The position numbers were made by a program, and so were the translations under genes. Source: Parietaria judaica (Eukaryota > Streptophyta > Magnoliopsida > Rosales > Urticaceae). From it: a stretch of DNA of 64,000 bases. How positions within the stretch are numbered: the first letter of the stretch is position 1; every line of letters starts with the position of its first letter. Positions 1 to 11,760 of this stretch are shown here, piece after piece. The notes under the pieces are model-generated. The model made no database searches. It was given only the letters and a program-made list of their open reading frames with translations, and was not told where the DNA came from. The DNA lies in contig OX940861.1 of assembly GCA_954871525.1 (NCBI GenBank), forward strand, positions 12,508,842 through 12,572,841, in the 5' to 3' direction.

Positions 1-1168
1 ACTTGGAAAAAAAAAAGTTACTTTTAATACTTTTATCACGACAAAATAAAATTATGAATATGATGTAAAATTTTGTGTATTTCAAAATACGTTTGCCTAT
101 ATTTACCCTATTAATATATATCATATGATCCACAGAGGTTCGAGTATTTATTCGGCATTATCCTTGAATTTTATATATTGGTGCGCTTTGGTCCTACATT
201 TTTATATTTTATTGCAAAATTCCCTATTCTTCAATTTTGATGTCACTTAATATCTCCGTTTTGCGTTAGAAAATGTCATAAAAATATTTATATGTCACGA
301 AATACTCATATTTTACAGAAATTTGTTTATTGTTGATTGATCTATATATTTGTTATTATTTCGTGTTTAATTTAATATATATAAGTGCGTGTGACAAATA
401 TAGTATGTATATAATATACATATATATATCATGATTAATCTACTTAATGTCTTTCTATATGGGGAAACTTCAAATGGATATTACAGCTCAATACTTTAGA
501 TACATGCATTGTATTTTTTGGTTGGGTCTTTTTCGATGATTTTTCTCAATTTTGGCCTTCGGGGGGGAAATAACAGGATATCATCGAAACAAAGATCTAG
601 AATAATTTCAAAAATTAAGAGAGAGGATTTGATGCATTATCAGATTTTTGGCACTTTTGCCAGCAGTTGAAATCTTGGCCGAATTCTCCTCAGGCGCGCG
701 TGAATTATGGTGTCGAAATTCGAATTGTAGCTTCACAAATGTAAAGCCTCTAGCTCGTCTACCACGCTGTTGCGGGAACGTCTGATAGACCAAAAATCTC
801 CTTGTCAGACAACTAGGTCTTCCTCGGTGATTGGACGGCAAACCAACGGATGCACGGGGAGGAGAAAATCGCACCTAGGGATGCTAGATAGGGCTGCAAA
901 TTTTCTTTGGCCTTCTGGCTTAGGGTTGGTTGAATTACGATGCATATGTGGGTATCAATAGGCCACAAGGGTTAATGACCTAATGAACTTTTTGGCCTAG
1001 TAAATAAGTCTAAGCCCATTAGGTCATTTTTAATTAATATCCTCATAATTAATTTACGGGCCCGAGTGGACCCGTAACCAAATAGTGTAGTCGGATCGGA
1101 CCAGAAAACTCAATAGGCCTAAATCCCGATTCGGACATTTCCTACATTTTTTTAATATATATGATATA

Positions 1169-1169
<1 letters not shown>

Positions 1170-1226
<57 letters not shown>
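1170..1226. repeat. (AT)n microsatellite
   Basis: Nearly uninterrupted TA dinucleotide run of about 56 bp. It forms part of a local duplication whose second copy, with a shorter TA run, lies at about 1255-1310. Confidence 0.9.
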
Positions 1227-1228
<2 letters not shown>

Positions 1229-1452
1229 TGCTCGCTTTTGGTTATAAGCATTTTTTAAATATATATGATATATCTATATATATATAGATGCTCGATTTTG
1301 GTTATAAGTGAGAAGACGGTTTCTTCGAGCGTTCAAATTTAAGAGTCTATTTTTTATTCCATGTAAAATAAAAAATAATTTTTAAATACTTAAAAATAAA
1401 ATACTTATTAAAGATTCCAATAAAATAATTTCACGGTCGGCTATTTATATAG

Positions 1453-1455
<3 letters not shown>

Positions 1456-1505
<50 letters not shown>
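1456..1505. repeat. (AT)n microsatellite
   Basis: Pure AT dinucleotide run of about 50 bp. Confidence 0.9.
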
Positions 1506-1507
<2 letters not shown>

Positions 1508-3128
1508 TATACATATGCTTATACATTTAACATGTTTCATTCGCGCGTGTAAATAAACAATATATGCGAACAATTATGAGATAAAGCAGTAAATGTTAAA
1601 ACATTGGAAGTGGAACAATTCTTCATAAAGTGGATAAATCATAAAATAAATAAAGCTTAAAGTGCACCTCCTTTATTGAGGCTTAATAAATAAAATAAAG
1701 AAATATTAATAAGAGACGTAGCTAGGTCTTCAAAAATGATAAAACCAATAATAACAATACGAGAGAAACAGTCTGGAAAAAAGAAGAGATTTTTGGGAAG
1801 CAGAGACCATGCGCTTAAAGTACCATAATGTCCCGCATTTGAGCCTCTTTTATAAATAAAAACTTAATTAAATACTTATATTTTTCATTATTTGAAGCCA
1901 AAATATTTTGAGCCACTTATATTCCTACCTTTATTAAGGCGTGAAGGCAGATTAGGGCAGGTCAAGGACCACTCTCACACATAGGAAAATTTAATTAATA
2001 CATAATTAAAATTAAATAATAATAATAAATTAATATAATTCAGTAATAAAATGGCACTGCAATCTAGCAAGTTGACCACGCCTCTTAATTTCAATTGAGG
2101 TCAATTCTATTTCCTAGGGTTCACAATCCAATTTCTTGGCCATTATTCAAAAAAAAAAATTATCTATTATTCATATTTATACATTTATTATTAAAAACCT
2201 AACCAGATGGTCCCTACTTGTTTTATATTGAAAACACAACCATTTTATATAAATAAAATAAATATCCACTAAGTTTAATTGTATGTATAAGTTATAAGAC
2301 AATAGAAATGTTAAATAAATATATATATATATATATGTTCTCCGATCCCCACACTCCATGGCTGTTGGATTGTTTGTCTACGAATCTTTGACAAGTGGGA
2401 AACTGCCGCCCCATGTGAGATTTGTCAGTTCTTAATAATACAATCCGAATTTGTATTATCTATTATGTCAAGTAAATCAACCATAATAAGAAAGAAAATC
2501 AAACATTACAAAATCTTTTATGGTCAACAACAACAAGATCTTTTATTTCAACCAAACTATATAACATAATTTTGAGTGTTTTTTTCCATAATTTTTTATT
2601 TTAAAATAGCGTCTGGAGACGTACATAGTATATTTTGACCGGTTTTAGCATAATCAATTTATAAATATAAGGGAAGAATAAAAGAATTAGTGTTCCACAA
2701 TGAATTAATTGCCAATTAACTCATTAAATCATTAGTAAATTGAAACCAGTTTCGGAAGTATTCACAATTGATTTTGGTCGTTACCTATTTGAAAATTATG
2801 ATAAATCTCAATAATCGTATAAAGCAGTTAATGCTATTTAGACTAGTGTTCGACAATTCGACCTATTCGACGCTAACTTATATTTTAAGTACAATTTTTT
2901 TTTAATATTTAAGCGCTCACGTTGCCAACATTTTACCCAAGTATTAGTATATCATCCGAATTCCAAACATGTATTCATCTATATATATATATAATTACTT
3001 ACAATGAAAACAAGTTTTGTAATATAATCATTTATAGAGAGTACTAGAGAGAAACTAAACTTAAAGCTCAAGACAAATTTTAACCTTTTATAAGAGAATG
3101 TCAAGATTTGTTAATAAACATATTATTT

Positions 3129-3137
<9 letters not shown>

Positions 3138-3183
<46 letters not shown>
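3138..3183. repeat. (AT)n microsatellite
   Basis: Pure AT dinucleotide run of about 45 bp. Confidence 0.9.
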
Positions 3184-3185
<2 letters not shown>

Positions 3186-3976
3186 TCTAAAGTCTCATCT
3201 CATCATATAAGTATATATATAGATAAATGCATTTGATAGTTAGGTTGGTGATCAGTCCCTATCAAGCGTGCAACTGCTCTCTGTAACCAAATCTAATCAA
3301 ACCTTCATTTTTGTTTTTATTAATTAATCTGATTTAACTTATAAACTCCATCCATTGATTCAATCTGAAGATATCATAAAAAGAAAAGTAGATATGCTTT
3401 TTTGACATGATATTAGGTTCTTATGTATAATATAGTATAATATATGGTCTCTCTTTTTAGGAGTGAAACCTCGTTTTATAAAAGAGTAAATATTCCGAAT
3501 TTTTTCAAAAGCCAATCGTTACAATAATAATAAACAATATATCTATTTATATTGATTACTTATATGTAAAGATTATATGCTTAACATAGCTAATTACATG
3601 TATGAAAACAATATTATTATCATCGATCGGGTCTGGAAAAAAAAAATACAAAATATGGCCGGTTTTAAAGAACCCGTTTATCTATACCCTGATTTTGAAT
3701 CCGGGTTGAAAAAACTGCGATTGTTATTTTCATCATGTGAGTATGTAACTCACGTGTAACTAATTAAGGATTACCATTTACCATGTATATATGTTATCAT
3801 CAATTGGAACAAAGCAAAATAAAAAAAAATGAAATGAAAAGAGCAAAGACATTTTCTTATCAGTTATTGTATGAACAATTTCATTTATGATTTATGAATC
3901 AGATATTGCTTTTACTTTACAGCAGGTGCAAAACATGCCATTCCAGATCATTGATGTTCTTGACGTATGTGTTAAA

Positions 3977-3978
<2 letters not shown>

Positions 3979-4040
<62 letters not shown>
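3979..4040. repeat. (AT)n microsatellite
   Basis: Pure AT dinucleotide run of about 62 bp. Confidence 0.9.
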
Positions 4041-4042
<2 letters not shown>

Positions 4043-6787
4043 TATAATATTTTGGTCTGAATAATAAGTATACACCTTGAACCTGGACATCCTTCTCAAT
4101 AACGAGTGCTTGGTGAGTAGACTAAACCGTTATTCTGACTTTTGTACACACACCAGTATAAATGTTTCTCAATTAAAAAAAAAAAAAAGATAATTAATTG
4201 AACACTTAATTAAAATGTAATATGGGTTATATCTTCAGAAAAATTCTTTGTAATTTACCACAAACCCTAGTTTCATCCCAAATTATATATCAATTAATAA
4301 AAAAAAATGAAGAAGAAATAGTTAATGTACTTTTCATTAATGAAAGAGCGAGTCAAGTACACTAGGGTTACACACAACTATTCCAATTTCCAAGTCAAAA
4401 GAGAAGAGACCAGAAAAAGAAAAAAAGTAAGTGAAACACTAACACATAAATAGAATCATACCAGAAATAATGTACCTTTAACTTGTATTGTTCATGCACA
4501 CACCCATATATAGCAGTGAACCATGTTCTTTCACACTTCATTTATTAATACAATAGATTTATTGTAATATCTCTGAATTTATAATTATTTATAGTAATAT
4601 CTCAGAATTTAAAATGCTCCCTTCTGCTAAACATTGTATATAAAGACTTCTTTTTTTCCTTATATTTTAGAATTATTATAATTTTTACCTCAAATATTTT
4701 AAGTTTTAACCCAGTCTGGTCAAATTTGTTTTGGAATTTCCTCTCTCTCTATATATTTCCGTTTCAACCTTCATTCATGTTTTTGTAAATGATGATTTTT
4801 CCTTATAAATTTGACAGAAAACCGTTAAATATTTCACGAAGAGGGTGCGTATGATACACACAAAAAATTCAAGGAAAGAGATAAAAAAATCGTTTAAAGG
4901 GCAAATTATTACAAACTCATAAGTTCATGGGGCACAATGGTTCAAATTAAAATTCAGGGGGTAATTTGGTATATAATAATCAATTCATGGGAAATATTCA
5001 TACAAAAATGAAATTTGAAAAGAATTCAATGCATAGCAATAAATTTGGGGGTATTAATGATTTTTTAATTTGCATAAACCAAAAGCACTGCAAAACTGCA
5101 GAACAGCAAACAATCAATTATATATTTATGTTAACAAAGCTGATTGGCTACGTAACTCAAGCATCATGACATATAGTAAAAAAATTGCAGAAAAAATACT
5201 CATATGTTAAAAAAATATAATTTTTATTTTTTATGGTATACAAATACAACTATACATACTTCAATAATATAAAAATCTTAGCAAAAATAATTAAGTTTTT
5301 TATTGATTTCTTACCATGAAACTGTACGTGACAACTATGATTTGTTCACCTTTTTGCTTCTTTTAACAATATTTTTGCCTCTTTTGACCACGCGGCGATA
5401 TGAGTGACGTATATTGCTTTAAATTTTGCATTGTATAATCATTTTAGATATTATGCTTGAATTTAGTGTTAGTTGTCAACCCTTTGAAGCTTTTGTTGTT
5501 CATACCCGATCAAAAAAAGCAAAAACAAAAACAAATCATACGACACAGTGTGGAATTTCATGGTAGGAATTAGTTTATAAAAAACTAAATTATTTTCATT
5601 ATTCAAAACATAAAACATATTCCTGTAATATGTAGATAAATTTACCGTAAATATCCCTAGAAAAATAACATAAAAATAACATACCAACAAAGAAGACATA
5701 AGCTCAATGATGTAAAATCCGAATGAGAATTGACAACAACATTATTAAGATATGCCTCAACTCTTTTATTTTTTATTTTTACCAAGGACCCGAACGAATA
5801 ATTTTTGCAGCTAAAACCCTGAGGAAAATATTTTTGAAAAATGATATACTTTGCCACGATTGGTTTTCCCAAAAGACAAAAGGAAATCCACTTTTTTGCT
5901 AGAATTTGATCTACTCTTTTATGGCCCCTTCTTCATAGATTTACTTGCATGACACATGAGATTCTACTTGCAGTAATATTTGACCAAATGTAAAAATATT
6001 GCCATTGGGACAAGACCACCAAAAAGAATAGATGAAGGCAATTTACTGTTCGTTTATTAAATTATATCCCTTGTAAACTAAATGGGGGAGGTGAAGGGAA
6101 AGATCAAAATGTGTAAAAATCCCGCGGACGGAAATAAACGAAAAAATACGGTACTTATTCAACATTGGATATTTGTAACGACCGTAAAAAAAAAAGTGTC
6201 TAGACGGCTTAAGTTATAAAATTATGAGTATTTATGTCGCAATTATTTTTTATGAAACATTAATTTTATGAAAACTAAAAGTGTAGTGTTTTTTGTTTAT
6301 TATTATTATTATTGAAATATTTGCACAATATTAGAAATGCTTATGCCTTAGGTGAAAGTGACAATCTATTTTATTTTTCTTTTTGTTGTGGTTTACACTT
6401 ATTAACGGGTAATTTTTCCGCCTTAAACAAAATTTGTTTCCTATTAAAAACATATCACCAAGTCAAGGAAAGAAAGTAAAGACATTGTTGAAAGTTGGAA
6501 AAAAAAAATGATAATGGGAATATTGAAGTTTCAACTACCAGAAGCACCAACAGGTTACATTGATTGGTCAAATTTCCCAAGTGGGGGACAATTATATATA
6601 TTTGTCGCACATTAAAGTTCATAAACATTTAAAAATGGATACGAGCGTACGTGGACCATTATAAACAGCGAAAAACACTAATTGTATTTATGGAATACCA
6701 CTAAACTGATCACACATAACATATATACTCATATCATATACATTACTCAATTTGATATAAGCTCATATTTATATAAAATATGTTATC

Positions 6788-7537
6788 TGTTAAATGTCGG
6801 ATCCGGTTAGATCCCTTTTAACACTGCGAGAGCCGCGAGGGTCGGCGAGAGAAGACCGAGAAGCGGATCCCCGAGCACAAACAGGGCCCGACGAGGAGAG
6901 TCAACGACACCAAGGCCCGATGGGGAGAGTCGACAAAACCAAGGCCCGACGAGGAGAGTCGACAACACCAAGGCCCGACGAGGAGAATCGACGACGAGGA
7001 GAGTCGACGACACCAAGGCCCGGCGAGGAGAGTCGACGACACCCTGGCAAGACAAGAGGCACTGACGGTATCAACAACGACTGATAGGATCGGCATTTAA
7101 TGCTTGAGGGTTCGATGGGACCAGCATTTAATGCTTGAGGGTTCGATGAGACCAACATTTAATGCTTAGGGGTTCGATGGGACGAGCATTAAATGCTTGA
7201 GCATGCCGCGATGGGATGAACATTTAATGCGGCTCCCTCGGAAGTAACCCAGCAGACTCGAACCACGCGAAAGGGAATATATCATGCTTTTGCCAGACAC
7301 ATGGGGGAACGAGCCGATGGGACCCCGAGAAAAGCGGGAAAGTTGGTCTATAAAAGGGGGTTTTCTAAGTAGAAAGGGAGAGGAATATACTTGTAAAAAA
7401 AAAAAACGGCTGATCAATACAACAGTCACCCCTCTTTTTCATATTTCCCTAGTTAATAAACGGAAGGAACCGAGCTCTTCATTTTTAAGAACAAGAGCCA
7501 TCTTGTGACTATTGAGCGGTACGAATCGCCTTCAACA
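6788..7537 (+). repeat. 5' LTR of element 1
   Basis: A 750-bp LTR that starts TGTTAA and ends CAACA. A TATA-like TATAAAA lies at 7349-7355. It is about 110 bp longer than the 3' LTR because it carries extra copies of two internal tandem repeats. One is a unit of about 30-36 bp around GGCCCGACGAGGAGAGTCGA at 6890-7050. The other is a unit around CATTTAATGCTTGAGGGTTC at 7090-7200. Base differences from the 3' LTR are frequent, so this insertion is not recent. Confidence 0.9.
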
Positions 7538-7558
7538 GTTTGGCGCCCACCGAGGGGC
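7538..7558 (+). promoter_or_regulatory. Primer-binding site of element 1
   Basis: TGGCGCCCACCGAGGGGC begins 3 bp after the LTR end. TGGCGCC is complementary to a tRNA 3' end that terminates GGCGCCA. It is the right kind of sequence at the right place for a plant Gypsy primer site; which tRNA is used is not certain from this alone. Confidence 0.8.
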
Positions 7559-7596
7559 TCAGTTTCTTCCTATCGCAGAACTAGGCAATCGGAAGA

Positions 7597-7872
7597 ATGG
7601 CGACAAATGACAACTCAGGGCACGCTGAAGAACAGGTGGTAACAAGGTCACTAACCAACGTGGAACATAACCAAGTCACCATGGAGGAGCTCCAACGACA
7701 GCTCGCAGCGGCAACCGCGCGGAACCAACAACTCACTAGCCTGTTGGACCACAACGCCAACGCAAGAAGGCATTCTCCGCAGAGTCTAGTCGCAGGGGCT
7801 TCAGCTCCGAGAGGGGAAGATCCCGAGAGGACAGAGGGCTTGACAACCGCGCAGCTTGGAGTAAACCGCGTC
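7597..7872 (+). pseudogene. gag, 5' part (element 1)
   Basis: Open from ATG at 7597 for 92 codons, beginning MATNDNSGHAEEQ. It includes a short coiled-coil stretch near MEELQRQLAAATARNQQL. Synonymous reading ends exactly at the insertion point of a solo LTR (7873-9508). The same frame resumes at 9514 but meets a TAG at about 9607, before the conserved gag domain. The ATG lies about 59 bp after the LTR, as expected for gag. No functional Gag can be made from this copy. Confidence 0.75.
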
Positions 7873-9508
7873 TGTAGAGGGAGATTTTCACCACCATTTT
7901 CCAGTCACAAAGACAATCTTCAAATAATAAATAAATAACAACAAATGATGAATATCTCTGTTTTATTATAATTTCCGAAATGAGCTCGGTTTTCTTCCGT
8001 TGAATAGCTGGACAAGTGAAGGAAAAGGATAAGAATAGGATATGATTTGATGCCGCACCTCGCCGGCTTCAGCGAGGCTGCCTACGTACCCGGTATACCG
8101 GGATCAGGTCATCACGTAGTTCAATGTGGTTAGCGTTATCTTTCTTCTTTCTCTCTGGTCTTTGCTCCCTGTTTTGCTCCTGGGAGCCCCGGAAGCCTTC
8201 CCGCTCCTTGCTCCCGGCTTTGCTCCTGGGAGCCTTCCTGCTCTCTGCTCCCGGGAGCCTTCCTGCTCCATGCTCCCGGGCTTTGCTCCCGGTGGGCCTT
8301 CCTGCTCCTTGCTCCCTGTTTTGCTCCTGGGAGCCCCGGAAGCCTTCCCGCTCCTTGCTCCCGGCTTTGCTCCTGGGAGCCTTCCTGCTCTCTGCTCCGG
8401 GGAGCCTTCCCGCTCCTTGCTCCCGGCTTTGCTCCTGGGAGCCTTCCTGCTCTCTGCTCCGGGGAGCCTTCTCGCTCCTTGCTCCCGGCTTTGCTCCCGG
8501 GAGCCTTCCTGCTCCTTGCTCCCGACTTTGCTCCCGGGGGCCTTCCTGCTCCTTGCTCCCGGGCTTGCTCCTGCTCTTTGCTCCCGGAAGCCTTCCTGCT
8601 CCTTGCGCCCGGCTTTGCTCCTGGGAGCCTTCCTGCTCTTTGCTCCCGGGAGCCTTCCCGCTCCTTGCTCCCGGCTTTGCTCCTGGGAGCCTTCCTGCTC
8701 TCTGCAAGGCTCCCGGCTTTGCTCCCGGAAGCCTTCCCGCTCCTTGCTCCCGACTTTGCTCCCGGGAGCCTTCCTGCTCCATGCTCCCGGGCTTTGCTCC
8801 CGGGGACCTTCCTGCTCCTTGCTCCCGGGCTTGCTCCTGCTCTTTGCTCCCGGAAGCCTTCCCGCTCCTTGCTCCCGGCTTTGCTCCTGGGAGCCTTCCT
8901 GCTCTCTGCTCCCGGGAGCCTTCCCGCTCCTTGCTCCCGGCTTTGCTCCCGGGAGCCTTCCTGCTCCTTGCTCCCGGGCTCTCTCCCCCCTTTCCTCTTT
9001 ACAAATGAGGTTTCTCTTGCCTTTTATAGAGTTTACAATGCCTTCCCCTTGCATATTTCCCGCCTTTTTTCTCTTTAATCATCACTCTCTGACGTGATTC
9101 GAGGGCGGCAGGGCTTATCCTTGCTTTACGTCAAATCCGAGCAAGCTGCCGTTATGGGTAGGTGCGCCGCATTAAATGCGCATCTCGTCAGCCGTCATTC
9201 GGCTCTGCAGGCCTTCGTCGCTGATGCTCTCATCGAGTGGGTAGGTCGGCTTCATTAAATGCACGTCCTATTAGTCGTCATTCGGCTCTGCATAGACCAT
9301 CATGACGAAATTCCTCGTTAAGCGTGATGGGACACTCCATCGCAGTTGGCTTTTACGCTAGCCACACCTCCTCGCGGATGATCCTCCTCGAGGATGCGCC
9401 TTCCTTGACCCTCGTGCGATGAACTTCCTCGCCTTCTCTTGTGTCGTTTATGGGACAAAACGACACGAGTTGTGTTGAGGGTGGATTTGACCAAATCCGA
9501 CATCAACA
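7873..9508 (-). mobile_element. Solo LTR of the element 2 family, inserted in gag of element 1
   Basis: Both ends match the LTRs of element 2 (TGTAGAGGG at the left, AACA at the right). A perfect 5-bp target duplication GCGTC flanks it (7868-7872 and 9509-9513). No internal retroelement sequence remains, so this is a solo LTR left by recombination. It is 1636 bp long against 759 bp for the intact LTRs; the excess is a minisatellite at 8155-8985. In the orientation of element 2 this LTR is on the minus strand. Confidence 0.92.
8155..8985. repeat. GC-rich minisatellite inside solo LTR
   Basis: About 830 bp of imperfect tandem repeats, unit roughly 50-62 bp, built from GCTCCTGGGAGCCTTCCTGC and GCTCCTTGCTCCCGGCTTT type modules. 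Units differ by point changes and by loss or gain of a module, giving a higher-order pattern. It gives long open frames in several frames on both strands (for example 8069-8782, 8104-9054 and 8126-9097). These are repeat artefacts of Ser/Pro/Leu or Gly/Ala/Glu/Lys composition, not genes. Confidence 0.92.
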
Positions 9509-9513
9509 GCGTC

Positions 9514-10724
9514 CTCTTCCCTTCTCCTGACGTCGCACTGCGACAAGAGAATGAGGAAAGACTTCACCGCGAGGGTGGAACACCACCTCCATCGCATCGC
9601 CCGGCGTAGGAGAATCACCAGCAGAAGGCAATGACGACGGCTGCGGAAGCAAGGATCCAGGAGCGGTTCGACCGAGCCCTCCGGGAGTTGACGTCGAAAA
9701 TGGGGTATGTGACCTCGCAGGTGCACAAGGCGACGAGCGCGGCCCCGGAGATTGACAGGCTCGTCGAGGAATCCAGGTTCACCCCCTTTTCACCAATCAT
9801 CAGCAGCATCAGGATCGACGAGATGCCCAAGATCAAGCCGATGACGTACAAAGAGGTTACCGACCCCAACACGCACGTGAAGGCATTTAGAATCGCTACA
9901 GGGCGAATCAACACACGAGGGCCGGAGAGATAGACCATCATGTGCCATTTGTTCGTGGACAGCCTACAAGGATCGGCCTGGAATGGTTCGCCAGGCTCCC
10001 ATCTAATTCTATCAGCTGCTTCGACCACCTCGTTTCCCATTTCCTACGACATTATTCAATGTACGTACAGAATGAGGTTAGCGTAACTGACCTATGGCTC
10101 CTGGAGCAAGGAGATGGGGAGACCTTGCGGAAGTTCGTCGGGAGATTCAAGGACGTAATGGCCCGGGTGACAGGACTAGAAGACGACGTCGCAATCCAGG
10201 CCATGAAGCATAGCTTGTGTTACGACGCGCCATTTCGAGAAGAGCTCATCAAGACACGGCCGTCGACGATCGAAGACGCCCTCCATAAGGCGTCGATCTT
10301 CATGCAAATCGAGGAGGAGAAAGCAGCATTGGCGGTGAAGCACGGGTCGAATGGCAAAGGGAAGCCACAAGAGAGGAAGGAGAGCAGGGACATCCCACCA
10401 ACGAAAGCGAGGAAGGAAGAGGAAAGAAGGAGGGATTTCGGCCATTCACATGGACGAGAAGGCCAAAGGCCGGCAGTCTACAACGTCGAGGAGAGGCGAG
10501 AGCCAATGGAAGGGAGCAGGGACAGAGATTGTGGCGCATGGACTCGAATAAATTCTGCAACTTCCACGGGACGAAAGGGCACTCAACGGAAGAAAAAGGC
10601 TCGTGGAAAGATGGACAAAGGGATAAATGCAAGGGATGGACCTAGGCGATCCCTAGGAGCCAAGGCAGGACGGTCGACAACAACCCCGATGGGAAGAGCC
10701 ACAGCAGAGGAACAGAGGGGGTAA
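9514..10724 (+). pseudogene. gag, 3' part with retrotransposon gag domain (element 1)
   Basis: This continues the gag interrupted at 7872. It contains TSKMGYVTSQVHKATSAAP, then FTPFSPIISSIRIDEMPKIK and TYKEVTDPNTHVKAF, the usual entry to the plant Gypsy gag domain. After a frame break at about 9970 comes FARLPSNSISCFDHLVSHFL and then SVTDLWLLEQGDGETLRKFV. This is a standard Retrotrans_gag fold (PF03732 type). A further shift at about 10540 puts the zinc-knuckle-like KFCNFHGTKGHSTEE in another frame. With the TAG at about 9607, that makes at least three inactivating lesions apart from the LTR insertion. Confidence 0.85.
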
Positions 10725-10821
10725 CACTTGGCAAAGGAGGAAACCCCCGGCCGAACAGACAACAAGCCAGCAAGCGGGGCGAGAGAGCGGCGAGGGCGAA
10801 CCATCACAGACGAGGAGAAGA

Positions 10822-11200
10822 ATCGAGATGATCATGGGAGGATCATATCTATGCAATGACTCGGTCAACATCATCAAGGCTTACCAAAGACGGGCGAGAG
10901 ACCATAACCAAGGAGACGTAATGAGGGATGGCGGCGGCACCAAAATAGCCTTCGTCGAGGACGACGCCTGTGCCGACCCTCACGACGACGCGCTGGTGTT
11001 ATCGCTAGGTGTCGGAAACTGTGACGTTGATAGGATATTGGTCGACAACGGGAGCTCCGTCGATGTCATCTTCCACAATGCACTAAAGAAGATGGATATA
11101 TAAGGAATGGAGATCCTGGGCAAGCCCAAGAGCGTCTCGGGGTTCAACAGAGGTGTCACTAGACGGTCAGGCTGCCGATAAGCGCAGGAAGCATCGCCAA
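10822..11200 (+). pseudogene. Retroviral-type aspartic protease remnant (element 1)
   Basis: The frame starting upstream of 10828 reads IEMIMGGSYLCNDSVNIIKA and reaches VDRILVDNGSSVDVIF at about 11020-11070. The D-N-G-S-S is the position of the catalytic Asp loop (D-S/T-G or D-G/N-G-S-S in plant Gypsy proteases). A TAA follows at 11101, and recognisable protein continues only to about 11200 (LGKPKSVSGFNRGVT). The rest of pol is missing. The neighbouring gag and the order gag-protease fit a Ty3/Gypsy element. Confidence 0.8.
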
Positions 11201-11212
11201 TATGATGTGCTC

Positions 11213-11760
11213 TTTCCTCTCTTGGTTTTATGTCCCTAAGGAGGGTTTTTCAAGAGAGGTTTTAGTGAGGCATCTTGTAATATTTACACTGAATATTTAC
11301 AACTTCTTCCACCTTATTGTAATATTCACAATGAATAATACAACTTTTTTTTAATATCTTGTTTTATCATATTTATTTATTTGTTTTAGATTTTTAATAA
11401 TTATTAATATGTTACAAATTAATACTTATTAACATATCTTACAACTTAAAAATTAACATATAAATCAAAATTAATAATATGTTACAAAATAATAAATTAT
11501 AACATACTAAAATATTAATTTTGAAATAAATAAAGTTTAAATAATAATTTTAAATAATTTAATACTTAAATTCGGATAAATACTAATAAAATTAAACATT
11601 GGAAACAAAAAATAACTTTTGCCGCAGCCCTTTTTTTGGTCGAGAATCACCCTTCCTCGCTAAATCGCGACCGCATCGCGACCAGCCAAGCCACGACGCA
11701 TCGCGACCAGCCAACTCGCGACTTTCGTCGCGACTGATCGCGATGCACGAGTGTGCAGCT
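11213..11760. other. AT-rich replacement DNA where pol should be
   Basis: The retroelement coding sequence stops at about 11210 and AT-rich DNA begins. The first 120 bp (GGTTTT, GTCCCTAAGGAGGG, GGTTTTAGTGAGGCATC) resembles the LTR of a Copia element. A short GC-rich repeat of ATCGCGACCAGCCAA type follows at 11660-11740. I found no target duplication, so this looks like filler left by deletion and insertion rather than a clean transposon. Confidence 0.5.

Larger units (their letters stand above)
1..6787. other. AT-rich intergenic DNA, no gene recognised
   Basis: No reading frame here looks like a conserved protein, and the open frames are short and low in complexity. A block of higher GC at about 540-1150 resembles old transposon DNA but has no recognisable ends. 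At about 1160-1310 a short segment ending in GATGCTCG is present twice, the copies separated by an AT tract. Several long AT microsatellites are listed separately. Confidence 0.6.

Noticed and set aside
8069..9097. Long open frames (199-323 codons) on both strands
   Set aside because: They are overlapping translations of the GC-rich minisatellite in the solo LTR, with no conserved protein.
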